A program made the translations under genes and the position numbers. Below the pieces are notes generated by a model. It saw only the letters and a list, made by a program, of their open reading frames with translations, searched no databases and had not been told where the DNA came from. Shown here piece by piece: positions 10,205 to 19,606 of a stretch of DNA of 64,000 nucleotides; the stretch's first letter is position 1; each line of letters starts with the position of its first letter. This DNA comes from Streptococcus pseudopneumoniae ATCC BAA-960 = CCUG 49455 (GTDB taxonomy: Bacteria; Bacillota; Bacilli; Lactobacillales; Streptococcaceae), in contig NZ_MWSM01000038.1 of NCBI RefSeq assembly GCF_002087075.1, positions 1 through 64,000 of the forward strand. Reading direction: 5' to 3'.

Positions 10205-10580
10205 AACACAAGAAAGGCACAGAGATGCAAGACAATTATACTACAAAAGCCAAACAAAAGAAGGAAAATCAAATAGAGAAATTGCCTCTTTGCTTGGAAA
10301 AGCTCCTCAAACTATCCACACTGAAATCAAGCGTGGGACAGTCTGACAATGTCTTGGAAAAGGGCGCTTCAAAGAGGTTTATTCTACCGACTATGCTCAA
10401 CAGTCTTATGAAAACAATCGCAGGCGCTCGGTCAAGAAATCAAGCTTAACCAAAGAACTAAAGGAAAAGATTCTCCACTATCATAATCAAAAGTTTTCTC
10501 TTGAAATGATGGTTATGGCTAAAGGGGTTAACGTGGGAATTTCAACAATTTACTATTGGATTCATCATGGAAAATTGGGA
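10205..10580 (+). pseudogene. IS30-family transposase, N-terminal fragment
   Basis: MQDNYTTK... then, after a frameshift, KEGKSNREIASLLGKAPQTIHTEIKRGTV, a stop, and QQSYENNRRRSVKKSSLTKELKEKIL...GVNVGISTIYYWIHHGKLG. This is the HTH region of an IS30-type transposase with at least one frameshift and one stop. It ends abruptly where an IS630-type sequence begins; the matching C-terminal part resumes at 11438. Confidence 0.82.
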
Positions 10581-10622
10581 TTAATACTAGACTAAAATCA
10601 AAAAGCATTATATAATAGTAAT

Positions 10623-11437
10623 ATGAAATCAACTAAAGAAGAAATCCAAGCTATCAAAACACTTTTAAAAGACTCTAGTACAGCTAAATATCATAAACGC
10701 CTTCAAATCGTTCTATTTCGTCTGATGGGTAAATCTTATAAAGAGATTATAGAGCTTTTAGGCTGTAATCAAACAACGATTTGACCAACTGTAAAAAAAT
10801 ATGAGGAGTTCGGACGCGATTCTCTCCTTCAAGAAACACGTGGTGGTAGTAACCATGCATATATGACAATTGAGGAAGAGAAAGCCTTTCTTGCCCGTCA
10901 TTTGAAGGCTGCAGAGGCAGGAGAATTTGTTACAATTGATGCCTTATTTCAGGCTTATACAAAGGAGTTAGGTTCTTCCTACACACGTGATGACTTTTAT
11001 CAACTCTTGAAGCGCCATGGTTGGCGAAATATTAGGCCACGTCCAGAACATCCCAAGAAAGCAGACTCTCAAACCATTGTCGCGTCTAAAAATAAAATCT
11101 CAATTCAAGAAGACAAGAAAGCGCTTTAAAACCAGTAGGCATTTTCGTAAGGTTCGCTTGATGTACCAAGATGAGGCTGGTTTCGGTAGAATCAGTAAAC
11201 TGGGATCTTGTTGGGCTCCAATGGGAGTAGATCCACATGTCCATAGTCACCATATACGAGAATTTTGCTATTGTTATGGAGCTGTTGATGCCCATACAGG
11301 CGAATCATTTTTCTTAATCGCTGGTGGATGTCATACTGAGTGGATGAACGCCTTTTTAGAAGAGCTTTCACAAGCTTATTCAGATGATTATCTTTTACTC
11401 GTTATGGACAATGCCATATGGCATAATAAGAGCGCTG
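10623..11437 (+). pseudogene. Second IS630-type transposase, broken and 3' truncated
   Basis: MKSTKEEIQAIKTLLKDSSTAKYHKR... gives an IS630 HTH, an in-frame TGA at about 10784, a frameshift near 11095, then the DDE domain (VRLMYQDEAGFGRISKL..., LLVMDNAIWHNKS). It lacks the terminal PPYTPEMNP-type segment and runs straight into IS30 sequence. Different from the IS630-Spn1-like copy at 7957. Confidence 0.82.
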
Positions 11438-11747
11438 AATCGGTCAATCAGGCTCTAAAACTCATCTTAAAACAAGACAAGATTCTGTCCATCACGGCAG
11501 ATAATGGTACAGAATTTAACCGCTTGTCTGATGTATTTATATCTATTATGCGCACCCCTATGCCTCTTGGGAAAAGGGGAACTGATGAGAATCACAACAG
11601 GCTCATTCGGAGATGGTTACCTAAGGGAACTAAGAAAACGACTCCCAAAGAAGTCGCATTCATCTAAAATTGGATTAATAACTATCCTAAAAAATGCTTG
11701 AACTACAAATCACCCAGAGAAGACTTCTTGATGGCTAACTTGAACTT
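11438..11747 (+). pseudogene. IS30-family transposase, C-terminal fragment
   Basis: NQALKLILKQDKILSITADNGTEFNRLS... and ENHNRLIRRWLPKGTKK carry the second Asp and the Glu of the IS30 DDE triad. A GAA-to-TAA change at 11665 stops the frame, after which NWINNYPKKCLNYKSPRE continues. Fused in frame to the IS630 fragment, so the two elements recombined with loss of the middle of both. Confidence 0.8.
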
Positions 11748-11803
11748 GAAATTTGGCTTTTTTGAAAAAATAGGTAAAAAGTTTAAAAACTCGAAGAAAA
11801 CTC

Positions 11804-11832
11804 TTGACAAATCCTGCAAATATTTATATAAT
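11804..11832 (+). promoter_or_regulatory. Strong promoter of the choline-binding protein gene
   Basis: TTGACA (11804-11809), 17-base spacer, TATAAT (11827-11832): consensus SigA promoter, about 60 bases before the next start codon and directly after IS30 remains. Confidence 0.85.
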
Positions 11833-11893
11833 CTATGGTAGTAAGGTAGTCTTACGAAAAAATATTTTAAAGAAAAACAAAGGAGATAAAACG

Positions 11894-12736
11894 ATGAAAA
11901 AAGTTTTATTGACAAGCGCAGTCGCTCTTGCAGCATTTGGTGCTGTACAAGCTGTTTCAGCTGATACAGCAACTTTTAGTGAGGCTAATGTTCAAACATT
12001 GCCAAATGCTAAACCTGCAGCTGATGAGAGAACAGAACCAAGTGCAGAAGTTTCTAAACTCTTTAAAGAAGCAGCAGAAGCAGCAGAAGCAGCAGCTAAA
12101 CGTGGAGAAGAAGCAAGTGGTAAAGTTAATACTACTGAAAATGGTGATTTGACTATTGATGATATTAAGTCTCACCTTGCATCTCAACAATCTCAACAAT
12201 CTAATAAACAAAGAGTTGTTACCGATAGATATGTTAAGGTTTATGATAAAGAAGGTAATGAACTGAAACTTGATGGTAAAGCAGTTGAGATTAAGTATGA
12301 AAAATCAGCTAAAAGTACTGTTGAAGTTAAAACTAAACGTGGAACATATAAATTAACAGTTCGAGTACAAAATGGTAAAGCAACCCTTTTGGAAATTCCT
12401 CAACTAGTAGCTTCTGCTGAAAAACCAGCTGCTCAAGCAGCATGGGTTCAATCAGGTTCTCGCTGGTGGTACAAACACGCTGATGGTTCTTACACAACTA
12501 ATGGTTGGGAAAAAATCAACGGAACTTGGTACTATTTCGACCAAGCTGGTTGGATGGCAACTGGTTGGGTTAAAGATAACGGTACTTGGTACTACTTGAA
12601 ATCATCAGGTGCAATGGCAACTGGTTGGTATCAAGTTGGTGGTAAATGGTACTACTCATACGCGTCAGGAGCTCTTGCAGTTAATACAACTGTAGATGGT
12701 TATAAAGTAAACCACAACGGTGAGTGGGTTAAATAA
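11894..12736 (+). CDS. Secreted choline-binding protein
   Basis: 280 residues. Signal peptide MKKVLLTSAVALAAFGAVQAVSA at 1-23, an acidic/alanine-rich coiled stretch (KEAAEAAEAAAKRGEEASGK, about 58-77), a small lysine-rich domain of unknown function (about 105-170: RVVTDRYVKVYDKEGNEL...), then four to five choline-binding repeats (WYYFDQAGWMATGW, WYYLKSSGAMATGW and so on) to the C-terminus. It would sit on phosphocholine of teichoic acids. ATG at 11894 follows AAAGGAGATAAAACG. Flanked on both sides by IS fragments, with its own promoter and terminator, as a single-gene unit. Confidence 0.88.
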   Translation: MKKVLLTSAVALAAFGAVQAVSADTATFSEANVQTLPNAKPAADERTEPSAEVSKLFKEAAEAAEAAAKRGEEASGKVNTTENGDLTIDDIKSHLASQQSQQSNKQRVVTDRYVKVYDKEGNELKLDGKAVEIKYEKSAKSTVEVKTKRGTYKLTVRVQNGKATLLEIPQLVASAEKPAAQAAWVQSGSRWWYKHADGSYTTNGWEKINGTWYYFDQAGWMATGWVKDNGTWYYLKSSGAMATGWYQVGGKWYYSYASGALAVNTTVDGYKVNHNGEWVK

Positions 12737-12750
12737 TCCAAGATAATTTA

Positions 12751-12780
12751 AAACTAGGAGAGTTCTCTCCTAGTTTTTTT
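12751..12780 (+). terminator. Terminator after choline-binding protein gene
   Basis: AAACTAGGAGAG-TT-CTCTCCTAGTTT stem of 12 bp followed by T residues. Confidence 0.92.
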
Positions 12781-12958
12781 GCTCTTTGTTAGCTATAGGG
12801 GTAGAGTTTTTGGCATTTTCCTTGCAACTCCGTCTATTGGTTAGAAGAAAATAAAAAGTGAACAAGACGATATTTCAGTTGTAACCGCCTAATAACGAAG
12901 TATATTGAAAAATCTCCAGCCTAGAGAACTCACGGATAGTTCCTAATCTGTAGATTTC

Positions 12959-13480
12959 TTATTTGCACTTTTCTTGTACAACTTTAGCCCATGGTAAATA
13001 AGTCTCTAAAACCTCTTTGTTTACGAGAGTTTCCTCGTTCGGAAGACATTCTAGAAGATAGGATAGCTATTTCTTGCTATGTAATTGATGACGTTTAGCT
13101 GTTTCCAACAAGCTCATAATAATAGCTCTTGCTTTAGCTCCTTCAAAACTTTGAGAAAACAACCACCCTCGCTTTTTAAAATTTAGCTTAGGCTAAAAGA
13201 GTCCACTGGACTCTTTTACTCCGTCCCATAACCAATGATTTAATGGCGCGTTCAGCTAGATTATTGGAAAGGACCAGATGTCCGTCTTTTAAAATGGTCT
13301 TAAAGGTTTCTTCATACTTGAGGCTGTATTCAATAGCCCTTCCTAGTTTTGAACCTGCTAAAACTGACTGACATCGACACCAAGCAAAGAAATCTTCCAT
13401 TAGGGGGTGGAGCTCTTCTTGACGTTTCTGTAGTCGTTCATCAGCTGGCAAAGCATGCAATCGCTTTTCACCTGCTTTTA
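12959..13480 (-). pseudogene. IS66-family transposase, C-terminal fragment
   Basis: On the reverse strand: GEKRLHALPADERLQKRQ...LMEDFFAWC...KLGRAIEYSLKYEETF...GHLVLSNNLAERAIKSLVMGRS, then, past a 40-bp interruption, GWLFSQSFEGAKARAIIMSLLETAKRH...EVLETYLPWAKVVQEKCK and a stop at 12959. These are IS66 DDE C-terminal motifs. The interruption near 13190-13225 is a hairpin (AAAAGAGTCC/GGACTCTTTT). The N-terminal half of the element is missing. Confidence 0.85.
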
Positions 13481-13749
13481 AGGCCTAGTTTAAGACTAAG
13501 TTAGAACAAGGAAAACATTACAATGTAGCCATCATCCACCTTGCAAAAAAACTTATCCGAACCATGTTTTATCTCCTAAAAAAGAGCTACCATTTGACGA
13601 ACAAAAAGTGATGTAATTTCTGAAATTAACACAAGATTACCTTTGAAAAAAATGGACTTTTTCAAGGGATTTTTGCCGTGCTCTAAAATCATCGCTAAAT
13701 CATCAAATTGAAATAAGAAATATTTTAGATAAACTATTGACTTTTCTTA
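13481..13749 (+). other. Intergenic stretch, probably IS66 and other element debris
   Basis: No intact gene. Several stop-broken fragments on the reverse strand could be older IS66 sequence, but nothing could be assigned. Confidence 0.4.
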
Positions 13750-13825
13750 TAGTTTGTCTTTCATTATAGCACATTTTTAAATCTAAGTTTACTAGTTTCA
13801 ATGCTTCTATCTATTTATTCGGGAA
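13750..13825 (-). repeat. Inverted intergenic repeat (copy B, uninterrupted)
   Basis: Read on the reverse strand it gives TTTTTCCCGAATAAATAGATAGAAGC..., then TTTAAAAATGTGCTATAATG. It aligns along about 70 bases to 7941-7956 joined with 8856-8912, showing the target before IS630 inserted. Its cin-box equivalent is degenerate (CCCGAATA). Confidence 0.75.
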
Positions 13826-13883
13826 AAAGTTTGAAAAATACTTGCTCTAGCTCTTCCCAATGGTATTTTTTGATTCTTTCCTT

Positions 13884-13889
13884 TATAAT
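13884..13889 (+). promoter_or_regulatory. polA -10 element, predicts a leaderless mRNA
   Basis: TATAAT ends six bases before the polA ATG (13896). Transcription would start at or next to the start codon, and no Shine-Dalgarno is present upstream. The -35 region is poor. Confidence 0.6.
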
Positions 13890-13895
13890 GGGTGT

Positions 13896-16529
13896 ATGGA
13901 TAAGAAAAAATTATTATTGATTGATGGGTCTTCTGTTGCTTTTCGGGCGTTTTTTGCACTCTATCAGCAGTTGGACCGTTTTAAGAATGCGGCTGGTTTG
14001 CATACCAATGCCATTTATGGTTTTCAGTTGATGTTGAGCCATTTGTTGGAGCGGGTTGAGCCTAGTCATATTTTGGTGGCTTTTGATGCGGGGAAGACGA
14101 CCTTCCGGACAGAGATGTATGCGGACTATAAGGGTGGTCGGGCTAAGACTCCGGATGAGTTTCGTGAGCAATTTCCCTTTATTCGTGAGTTGCTGGATCA
14201 TATGGGGATTCGTCACTATGAGTTGGCTCAGTATGAGGCGGATGACATCATTGGGACACTGGATAAGCTAGCAGAGCAGGATGGTTTTGATATTACCATT
14301 GTCAGTGGGGACAAGGACTTGATTCAGCTGACGGATGAGCATACGGTGGTTGAGATTTCCAAGAAAGGTGTGGCTGAGTTTGAGGCCTTTACGCCAGAAT
14401 ATCTCATGGAAAAGCTGGGCATTACACCGACGCAGTTTATTGATCTCAAGGCGCTCATGGGTGATAAGTCGGATAATATCCCTGGGGTGACCAAAATTGG
14501 TGAAAAGACGGGTATCAAGCTCTTGCTGGAGCATGGTTCGCTTGAGGGAATTTATGAAAATATTGATGGGATGAAGGCTTCTAAGATGAAGGACAATCTC
14601 ATCAATGATAAGGAACAGGCTTTTTTGTCTAAAACACTAGCGACCATTGATACCAAGGCACCGATTGAGATTGGTTTGGAGGACTTGGTCTATAGTGGTC
14701 CAGATGTGGAAAATCTTGGGAAATTCTACGATGAGATGGGCTTCAAACAGCTCAAGCAAGCTTTAAATGTGTCGTCAGCTGATGTGGCTGAGAGTTTGGA
14801 CTTTACTATTGTTGACCAAATCAGTCAAGATATGCTGAATGAAGAATCTATCTTCCATTTTGAGCTTTTTGGTGAGAATTACCACACGGATGATTTGGTT
14901 GGATTTGCCTGGTCTTGTGGAGATAAGCTCTATGCCACAGACAAGCTTGAGCTGTTGCAAGAGCCGATTTTCAAGGACTTCTTAGAAAAAACACCTCTGA
15001 GAGTTTATGACTTTAAGAAGGCTAAAGTTCTCTTGCATCGTTTTGGTCTTAATTTGCAGGCGCCTGCTTTTGACAGCCGTTTGGCTAAATACCTCCTTTC
15101 GACTGTGGAGGACAATGAAATTGCGACCATCGCTAGTCTTTATGGTCAGACTTATTTGGTTGATGATGAAACTTTCTACGGTAAGGGTGTCAAAAAGGCC
15201 ATTCCTGAACGCGAGAAATTCTTGGAACACTTGGCTCGTAAGATTGCCGTTTTGGTTGAAACAGAGCATGTTTTACTTGAAAAACTCAGCGAAAATGGGC
15301 AGTTGGACCTTCTCTATGATATGGAGCAACCTCTGGCTTTTGTCCTTGCCAAGATGGAAATTGCTGGGATTACGGTCAAGAAAGAGACCTTGCTTGAGAT
15401 GCAGGCTGAAAATGAGCTTGTCATTGAAAAACTCACTCAAGAGATTTACGAATTGGCTGGTGAGGAGTTTAATATCAACTCGCCTAAGCAGTTGGGCGTA
15501 CTTCTCTTTGAAAAATTGGGGCTACCTCTAGAATATACTAAGAAAACCAAGACAGGTTATTCGACAGCGGTGGATGTGTTAGAGCGTCTAGCTCCTATTG
15601 CGCCAATTGTTAAGAAAATCCTAGACTATCGTCAGATTGCTAAGATTCAGTCTACTTATGTGATTGGCTTGCAGGACTGGATTTTGGCTGATGGCAAGAT
15701 TCATACTCGCTATGTGCAGGATTTGACCCAGACAGGGCGTTTGTCTAGTGTGGATCCAAACTTGCAAAATATCCCTGTTCGTTTGGAACAAGGTCGCCTC
15801 ATTCGGAAGGCTTTTGTGCCTGAGTGGGAGGATAGTGTGCTGCTTAGCTCGGACTACTCGCAGATTGAATTGCGCGTTTTGGCGCATATTTCTAAAGACG
15901 AGCACTTGATTAAGGCTTTCCAAGAGGGAGCAGACATCCATACTTCGACAGCCATGCGGGTCTTTGGCATTGAGCGTCCTGAGGATGTGACTGCAAACGA
16001 CCGTCGCAATGCCAAGGCCGTTAACTTTGGAGTGGTTTACGGGATTTCAGACTTTGGCTTGTCTAATAATCTGGGCATCAGCCGTAAGGAGGCCAAAGCC
16101 TACATTGATACCTACTTTGAACGCTTCCCAGGTATTAAAAACTACATGGATGAAGTGGTGCGGGAGGCGCGTGATAAGGGCTATGTAGAGACCCTCTTCA
16201 AGCGTCGTCGTGAGTTGCCAGATATCAATTCGCGCAACTTTAATATTCGTGGTTTTGCAGAGCGGACTGCTATCAACTCTCCTATTCAGGGTTCGGCGGC
16301 AGATATTCTCAAGATTGCTATGATTCAGCTGGATAAAGCCTTGGTTGCAGGTGGTTATCAGACTAAGATGCTGTTACAAGTGCACGATGAAATCGTCCTT
16401 GAAGTTCCTAAATCTGAATTGGCAGAGATGAAAAAATTGGTCAAACAAACTATGGAAGAAGCCATTCAACTCAGTGTTCCCCTCATCGCAGATGAAAATG
16501 AAGGGGCAACCTGGTACGAGGCTAAATAA
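13896..16529 (+). CDS. polA: DNA polymerase I
   Basis: 877 residues, normal for the family. Domains: N-terminal 5'-3' exonuclease (about 1-290; YEADDIIGT, GDKDLIQL, GDKSDNIPGV), a middle 3'-5' exonuclease-like domain lacking the usual acidic catalytic residues, and the C-terminal polymerase (TGRLSSVDPNLQNIP, SSDYSQIELRVLAHIS, RRNAKAVNFGVVYG, VHDEIVLE). Pneumococcal Pol I is known to lack proofreading, consistent with this. Fills gaps in repair and Okazaki fragment maturation. Start chosen at the conserved MDKKKLLLIDGSSVAFRAF; the 12-residue upstream open frame spans the promoter. Confidence 0.97.
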   Translation: MDKKKLLLIDGSSVAFRAFFALYQQLDRFKNAAGLHTNAIYGFQLMLSHLLERVEPSHILVAFDAGKTTFRTEMYADYKGGRAKTPDEFREQFPFIRELLDHMGIRHYELAQYEADDIIGTLDKLAEQDGFDITIVSGDKDLIQLTDEHTVVEISKKGVAEFEAFTPEYLMEKLGITPTQFIDLKALMGDKSDNIPGVTKIGEKTGIKLLLEHGSLEGIYENIDGMKASKMKDNLINDKEQAFLSKTLATIDTKAPIEIGLEDLVYSGPDVENLGKFYDEMGFKQLKQALNVSSADVAESLDFTIVDQISQDMLNEESIFHFELFGENYHTDDLVGFAWSCGDKLYATDKLELLQEPIFKDFLEKTPLRVYDFKKAKVLLHRFGLNLQAPAFDSRLAKYLLSTVEDNEIATIASLYGQTYLVDDETFYGKGVKKAIPEREKFLEHLARKIAVLVETEHVLLEKLSENGQLDLLYDMEQPLAFVLAKMEIAGITVKKETLLEMQAENELVIEKLTQEIYELAGEEFNINSPKQLGVLLFEKLGLPLEYTKKTKTGYSTAVDVLERLAPIAPIVKKILDYRQIAKIQSTYVIGLQDWILADGKIHTRYVQDLTQTGRLSSVDPNLQNIPVRLEQGRLIRKAFVPEWEDSVLLSSDYSQIELRVLAHISKDEHLIKAFQEGADIHTSTAMRVFGIERPEDVTANDRRNAKAVNFGVVYGISDFGLSNNLGISRKEAKAYIDTYFERFPGIKNYMDEVVREARDKGYVETLFKRRRELPDINSRNFNIRGFAERTAINSPIQGSAADILKIAMIQLDKALVAGGYQTKMLLQVHDEIVLEVPKSELAEMKKLVKQTMEEAIQLSVPLIADENEGATWYEAK

Positions 16530-16553
16530 AAAGGGGGCTAGTCCTCCTTTTTT
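16530..16553 (+). terminator. Terminator after polA
   Basis: AAGGGGG-CTAG-TCCTCCTT stem with a T run. Confidence 0.75.
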
Positions 16554-16613
16554 GTAGTAGAATTATGCAAGCCTTTTCAAAATGTGCTATACTGATGAAA
16601 AAGGAGGATTTCT

Positions 16614-17051
16614 ATGAGTCAAGAATTTATCAATCCAAGTGATGGCGTGATTCGTCAGTATCTAGCAATGAGTAAAACCCTTGCTGTAGTGGGGTTATCA
16701 GACCGTGAGGAAACAACCAGCAATCGAGTGACCAAGGAAATGCAGGCTCGAGGTTATAAAATTATTCCAGTCAATCCCAAGGTGGCAGGTGGTGAAATCT
16801 TAGGTGAAAAGGCCTATGCTAGCCTAGCTGATATTCCTTTTCCTGTAGATATTGTCAATGTTTACCGTCGCAGTGAATTTCTGCCAGATGTGGCGCGTGA
16901 TTTTCTCAAGGCTGATGCCAAGATTTTTTGGGCACAGCTGGGACTTGAAAGTCTAGAAGCGGAAGAAATCTTGCGTGCTGGTGGATGTGATGATATCGTG
17001 ATGAATCGTTGTATTAAGAGAGAACATACACGCTTGATTGAGGAAGCATAA
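16614..17051 (+). CDS. CoA-binding (Rossmann-fold) domain protein
   Basis: 145 residues matching the YccU/CoA_binding family: LAVVGLSDREETTSNRVTKEMQARGYKIIPVNPK with later INVYRRSEFLPDVARDFL and CIKREHTRL. The family binds CoA in vitro in some members; the cellular role is not established. Promoter -10 TATACT near 16589, ribosome site AAAGGAGG. Single-gene unit between terminators. Confidence 0.88.
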   Translation: MSQEFINPSDGVIRQYLAMSKTLAVVGLSDREETTSNRVTKEMQARGYKIIPVNPKVAGGEILGEKAYASLADIPFPVDIVNVYRRSEFLPDVARDFLKADAKIFWAQLGLESLEAEEILRAGGCDDIVMNRCIKREHTRLIEEA

Positions 17052-17053
17052 GA

Positions 17054-17079
17054 AAAAGGTAGCTGATGGGCTACCTTTT
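17054..17079 (+). terminator. Terminator after CoA-binding gene
   Basis: AAAAGGTAGC-TGATGG-GCTACCTTTT, a perfect 10-bp stem. Confidence 0.88.
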
Positions 17080-17084
17080 GTGTT

Positions 17085-17278
17085 ATACTCAATGAAAATC
17101 AAAGAGCAAAGAGGAAATTAGCCGCAGGTTGCTCAAAACACAGTTTTGAGGTTGTGGATAGAACTGACGAAGTCAGCTCAAAACACAGTTTTGAGGTTGT
17201 AGATAAGACTGACGAAGTCAGTCACATATATACGGCAAGGCGACGTTGACGTGGTTTGAAGAGATTTTCGAAGAGTAT
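17085..17278 (-). repeat. BOX element (A-B-B-C, reverse orientation)
   Basis: Reads boxC, boxB, boxB, boxA on the plus strand: ATACTCAATGAAAATCAAAG..., two copies of the ACTGACGAAGTCAG / CTCAAAACACAGTTTTGAG stem modules, then TATACGGCAAGGCGACG and TTCGAAGAGTAT. BOX is a mobile non-autonomous repeat of pneumococci. Its boxA end touches the stop codon of the next minus-strand gene. Confidence 0.93.
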
Positions 17279-18288
17279 TAGAAAATGCCGATAAGGATCT
17301 GTATACCAAGACTAGTGAGGATGATGGCAATCCAGCAGATGGCTCCAAGAAGAATGGATTTTCCACTGGATTTGACCATAGCGACCAGATTGGTTTTGAG
17401 ACCGATAGCACTCATGGCCATGACAATAAGGAATTTAGAGAGTTCTTTGAGAGGGGTAAAGAAACTACTAGACACACCTAGAGAGGTGAGTAGTGTAGTG
17501 AGGAGAGATGCGAGGATAAAGTAAAGGATAAACAGTGGGAAGACTTTTTTCAGTTGTAGGCTTTGCTTGTTTTCTTGTTGGCGACTTTGCCAGTAGGATA
17601 GAAAGAGCGTGATAGGGATAATGGCCAAAGTACGTGTGAGTTTAACAATGGTTGCAGACTCGAGGGTATTGCTTTGGTAAAGACTGTCCCAAGCGCTGGC
17701 GGCAGCCGTTACAGAGGAAGTGTCGTTGACCGCAGTCCCTGCAAAGAGGGCGAAGCCTTCATTGGATAGATGAAGCCAGGTGCCGAGGGTTGGAAAGATG
17801 AGCGCAGCCAAGACATTGAAGAAAAAGATAACGGAAATGGATTGGGCTACTTCCTTTTCCTTAGCATCAATAACGGGCGCTGTCGCAGCAATGGCAGAAC
17901 CACCACAGATTGAAGAACCTACTCCAACCAAGGTAGCCAGTTTTGTATCCAGGGCAAAGAAGCGCTGGAAGAAGTAGGCAATAATCAGAGCTATTGAAAT
18001 GGTGGATAGGATGACAGGGAGCGAAGATTGCCCAACTGCGAAGACTTGCGAGATATTGAGACCAAAACCAAGCAAGACAACGGCATACTGGAGCAATTTT
18101 TTAGAACTAAAGGTCAACCCAGCATCCAGTTGTTTATAGGACGAGAGAAAGGGATGGAGAAGCATGCCCATAAAAATGGCAAAAACGGGCGCGCCAATGA
18201 CAGGGAAGAATCCTCCTAAGTACCAAGATACGATAGAAATGAGAAGGCAGGCCAAGATACCTGCTCCATTTTTTGATAGAAATGACAT
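17278..18288 (-). CDS. YeiH-type (UPF0324) membrane protein
   Basis: 336 residues with about ten membrane segments and the family's signature region ([36 protein letters not shown]). Proteins of this family are annotated as putative sulfate exporters, but the substrate is not proven in streptococci. The start MSFLSKNG at 18288 follows GGAGGTTTTT; a four-codon longer frame begins at 18300 upstream of that site. The stop codon lies at the boundary with a BOX element. Oriented opposite to its neighbours. Confidence 0.85.
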   Translation of the reverse strand: MSFLSKNGAGILACLLISIVSWYLGGFFPVIGAPVFAIFMGMLLHPFLSSYKQLDAGLTFSSKKLLQYAVVLLGFGLNISQVFAVGQSSLPVILSTISIALIIAYFFQRFFALDTKLATLVGVGSSICGGSAIAATAPVIDAKEKEVAQSISVIFFFNVLAALIFPTLGTWLHLSNEGFALFAGTAVNDTSSVTAAASAWDSLYQSNTLESATIVKLTRTLAIIPITLFLSYWQSRQQENKQSLQLKKVFPLFILYFILASLLTTLLTSLGVSSSFFTPLKELSKFLIVMAMSAIGLKTNLVAMVKSSGKSILLGAICWIAIILTSLGIQILIGIF

Positions 18289-18436
18289 AAAAACCTCCAA
18301 ATAAAATCTTTTACCATTATAGACATAAAAACAGGAAAAGTAAAGTAGAAAGTGGAAAGTTATTCTATTATGTATTTTTGCGGTCGGGGGGCTTTTGTAG
18401 TATAATAGAGATACGTTTTTACAGTAGGAGGTATCT

Positions 18437-19606
18437 ATGGACTTAACTAAGCGCTTTAATAAACAGTTAGATAAGATTCAAGTTTCGTTGATTCGTCAGT
18501 TTGACCAGGCTATTTCGGAGATTCCTGGGGTCTTGCGTTTGACCTTGGGGGAACCTGATTTTACAACGCCAGATCATGTCAAGGAGGCGGCCAAGCGAGC
18601 GATTGACCAGAACCAATCCTACTATACAGGGATGAGTGGTCTGCTGACTCTACGTCAGGCAGCCAGTGACTTTGTTAAGGAAAAGTACCAACTGGACTAT
18701 GCTCCTGAAAATGAAATCCTGGTTACAATTGGGGCGACAGAGGCTTTATCTGCGACTTTGACAGCTATTTTGGAAGAGGGAGACAAGGTGCTCTTGCCAG
18801 CTCCTGCCTATCCAGGTTATGAACCGATTGTCAATCTAGTTGGGGCAGAGATTGTCGAGATTGACACAACTGAAAATGGTTTTGTCTTGACTCCTGAGAT
18901 GTTGGAAAAGGCCATTTTGGAGCAGGGAGACAAGCTCAAGGCGGTTATTCTCAACTATCCAGCTAATCCGACAGGAATTACCTATAGTCGGGAGCAGTTG
19001 GAGGCCTTGGCAGACGTTTTACGCAAGTACGAAATTTTCGTTGTCTGTGATGAGGTTTACTCAGAATTGACCTATACAGGCGAAGCCCATGTATCTCTAG
19101 GAACGATGTTGAGAGACCAGGCTATCATTATCAATGGTCTATCTAAATCGCATGCTATGACCGGTTGGCGTTTGGGACTAATTTTCGCTCCTGCGGCCTT
19201 CACAGCTCAGTTAATCAAGAGTCACCAGTACTTGGTGACTGCCGCAAATACCATGGCGCAACACGCTGCGGTGGAGGCCTTGACGGCTGGTAAAAACGAT
19301 GCGGAGCCTATGAAGAAGGAATATATCCAGCGTCGTGATTATATTATCGAGAAAATGACTGCTCTTGGTTTTGAGATTATCAAACCAGACGGTGCCTTCT
19401 ATATCTTTGCTAAGATTCCAGCTGGTTACAACCAAGACTCCTTTGCCTTTCTAAAGGATTTTGCTCAGAAGAAGGCTGTTGCCTTTATCCCTGGTGCTGC
19501 CTTTGGGTGTTATGGAGAAGGTTATGTTCGCCTGTCTTATGCAGCCAGCATGGAGACTATCAAAGAAGCCATGAAACGACTTGAGGAGTATATGAGAGAA
19601 GCATGA
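18437..19606 (+). CDS. araT: Aromatic amino acid aminotransferase
   Basis: 389-residue class I/II PLP aminotransferase. Visible: [45 protein letters not shown] and the PLP-lysine in [15 protein letters not shown]. The streptococcal homologue transfers amino groups to and from aromatic 2-oxo acids. ATG at 18437 follows AGTAGGAGGTATCT, with a -10 TATAAT near 18400. The stop overlaps the recO start by four bases (ATGA), so the genes are coupled. Confidence 0.9.
   Translation: MDLTKRFNKQLDKIQVSLIRQFDQAISEIPGVLRLTLGEPDFTTPDHVKEAAKRAIDQNQSYYTGMSGLLTLRQAASDFVKEKYQLDYAPENEILVTIGATEALSATLTAILEEGDKVLLPAPAYPGYEPIVNLVGAEIVEIDTTENGFVLTPEMLEKAILEQGDKLKAVILNYPANPTGITYSREQLEALADVLRKYEIFVVCDEVYSELTYTGEAHVSLGTMLRDQAIIINGLSKSHAMTGWRLGLIFAPAAFTAQLIKSHQYLVTAANTMAQHAAVEALTAGKNDAEPMKKEYIQRRDYIIEKMTALGFEIIKPDGAFYIFAKIPAGYNQDSFAFLKDFAQKKAVAFIPGAAFGCYGEGYVRLSYAASMETIKEAMKRLEEYMREA

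Noticed and set aside
10079..10276. Plus-strand 65-codon frame at the start of the IS30 remains
   Set aside because: It spans the upstream non-coding end of the element and is out of frame with the transposase sequence.
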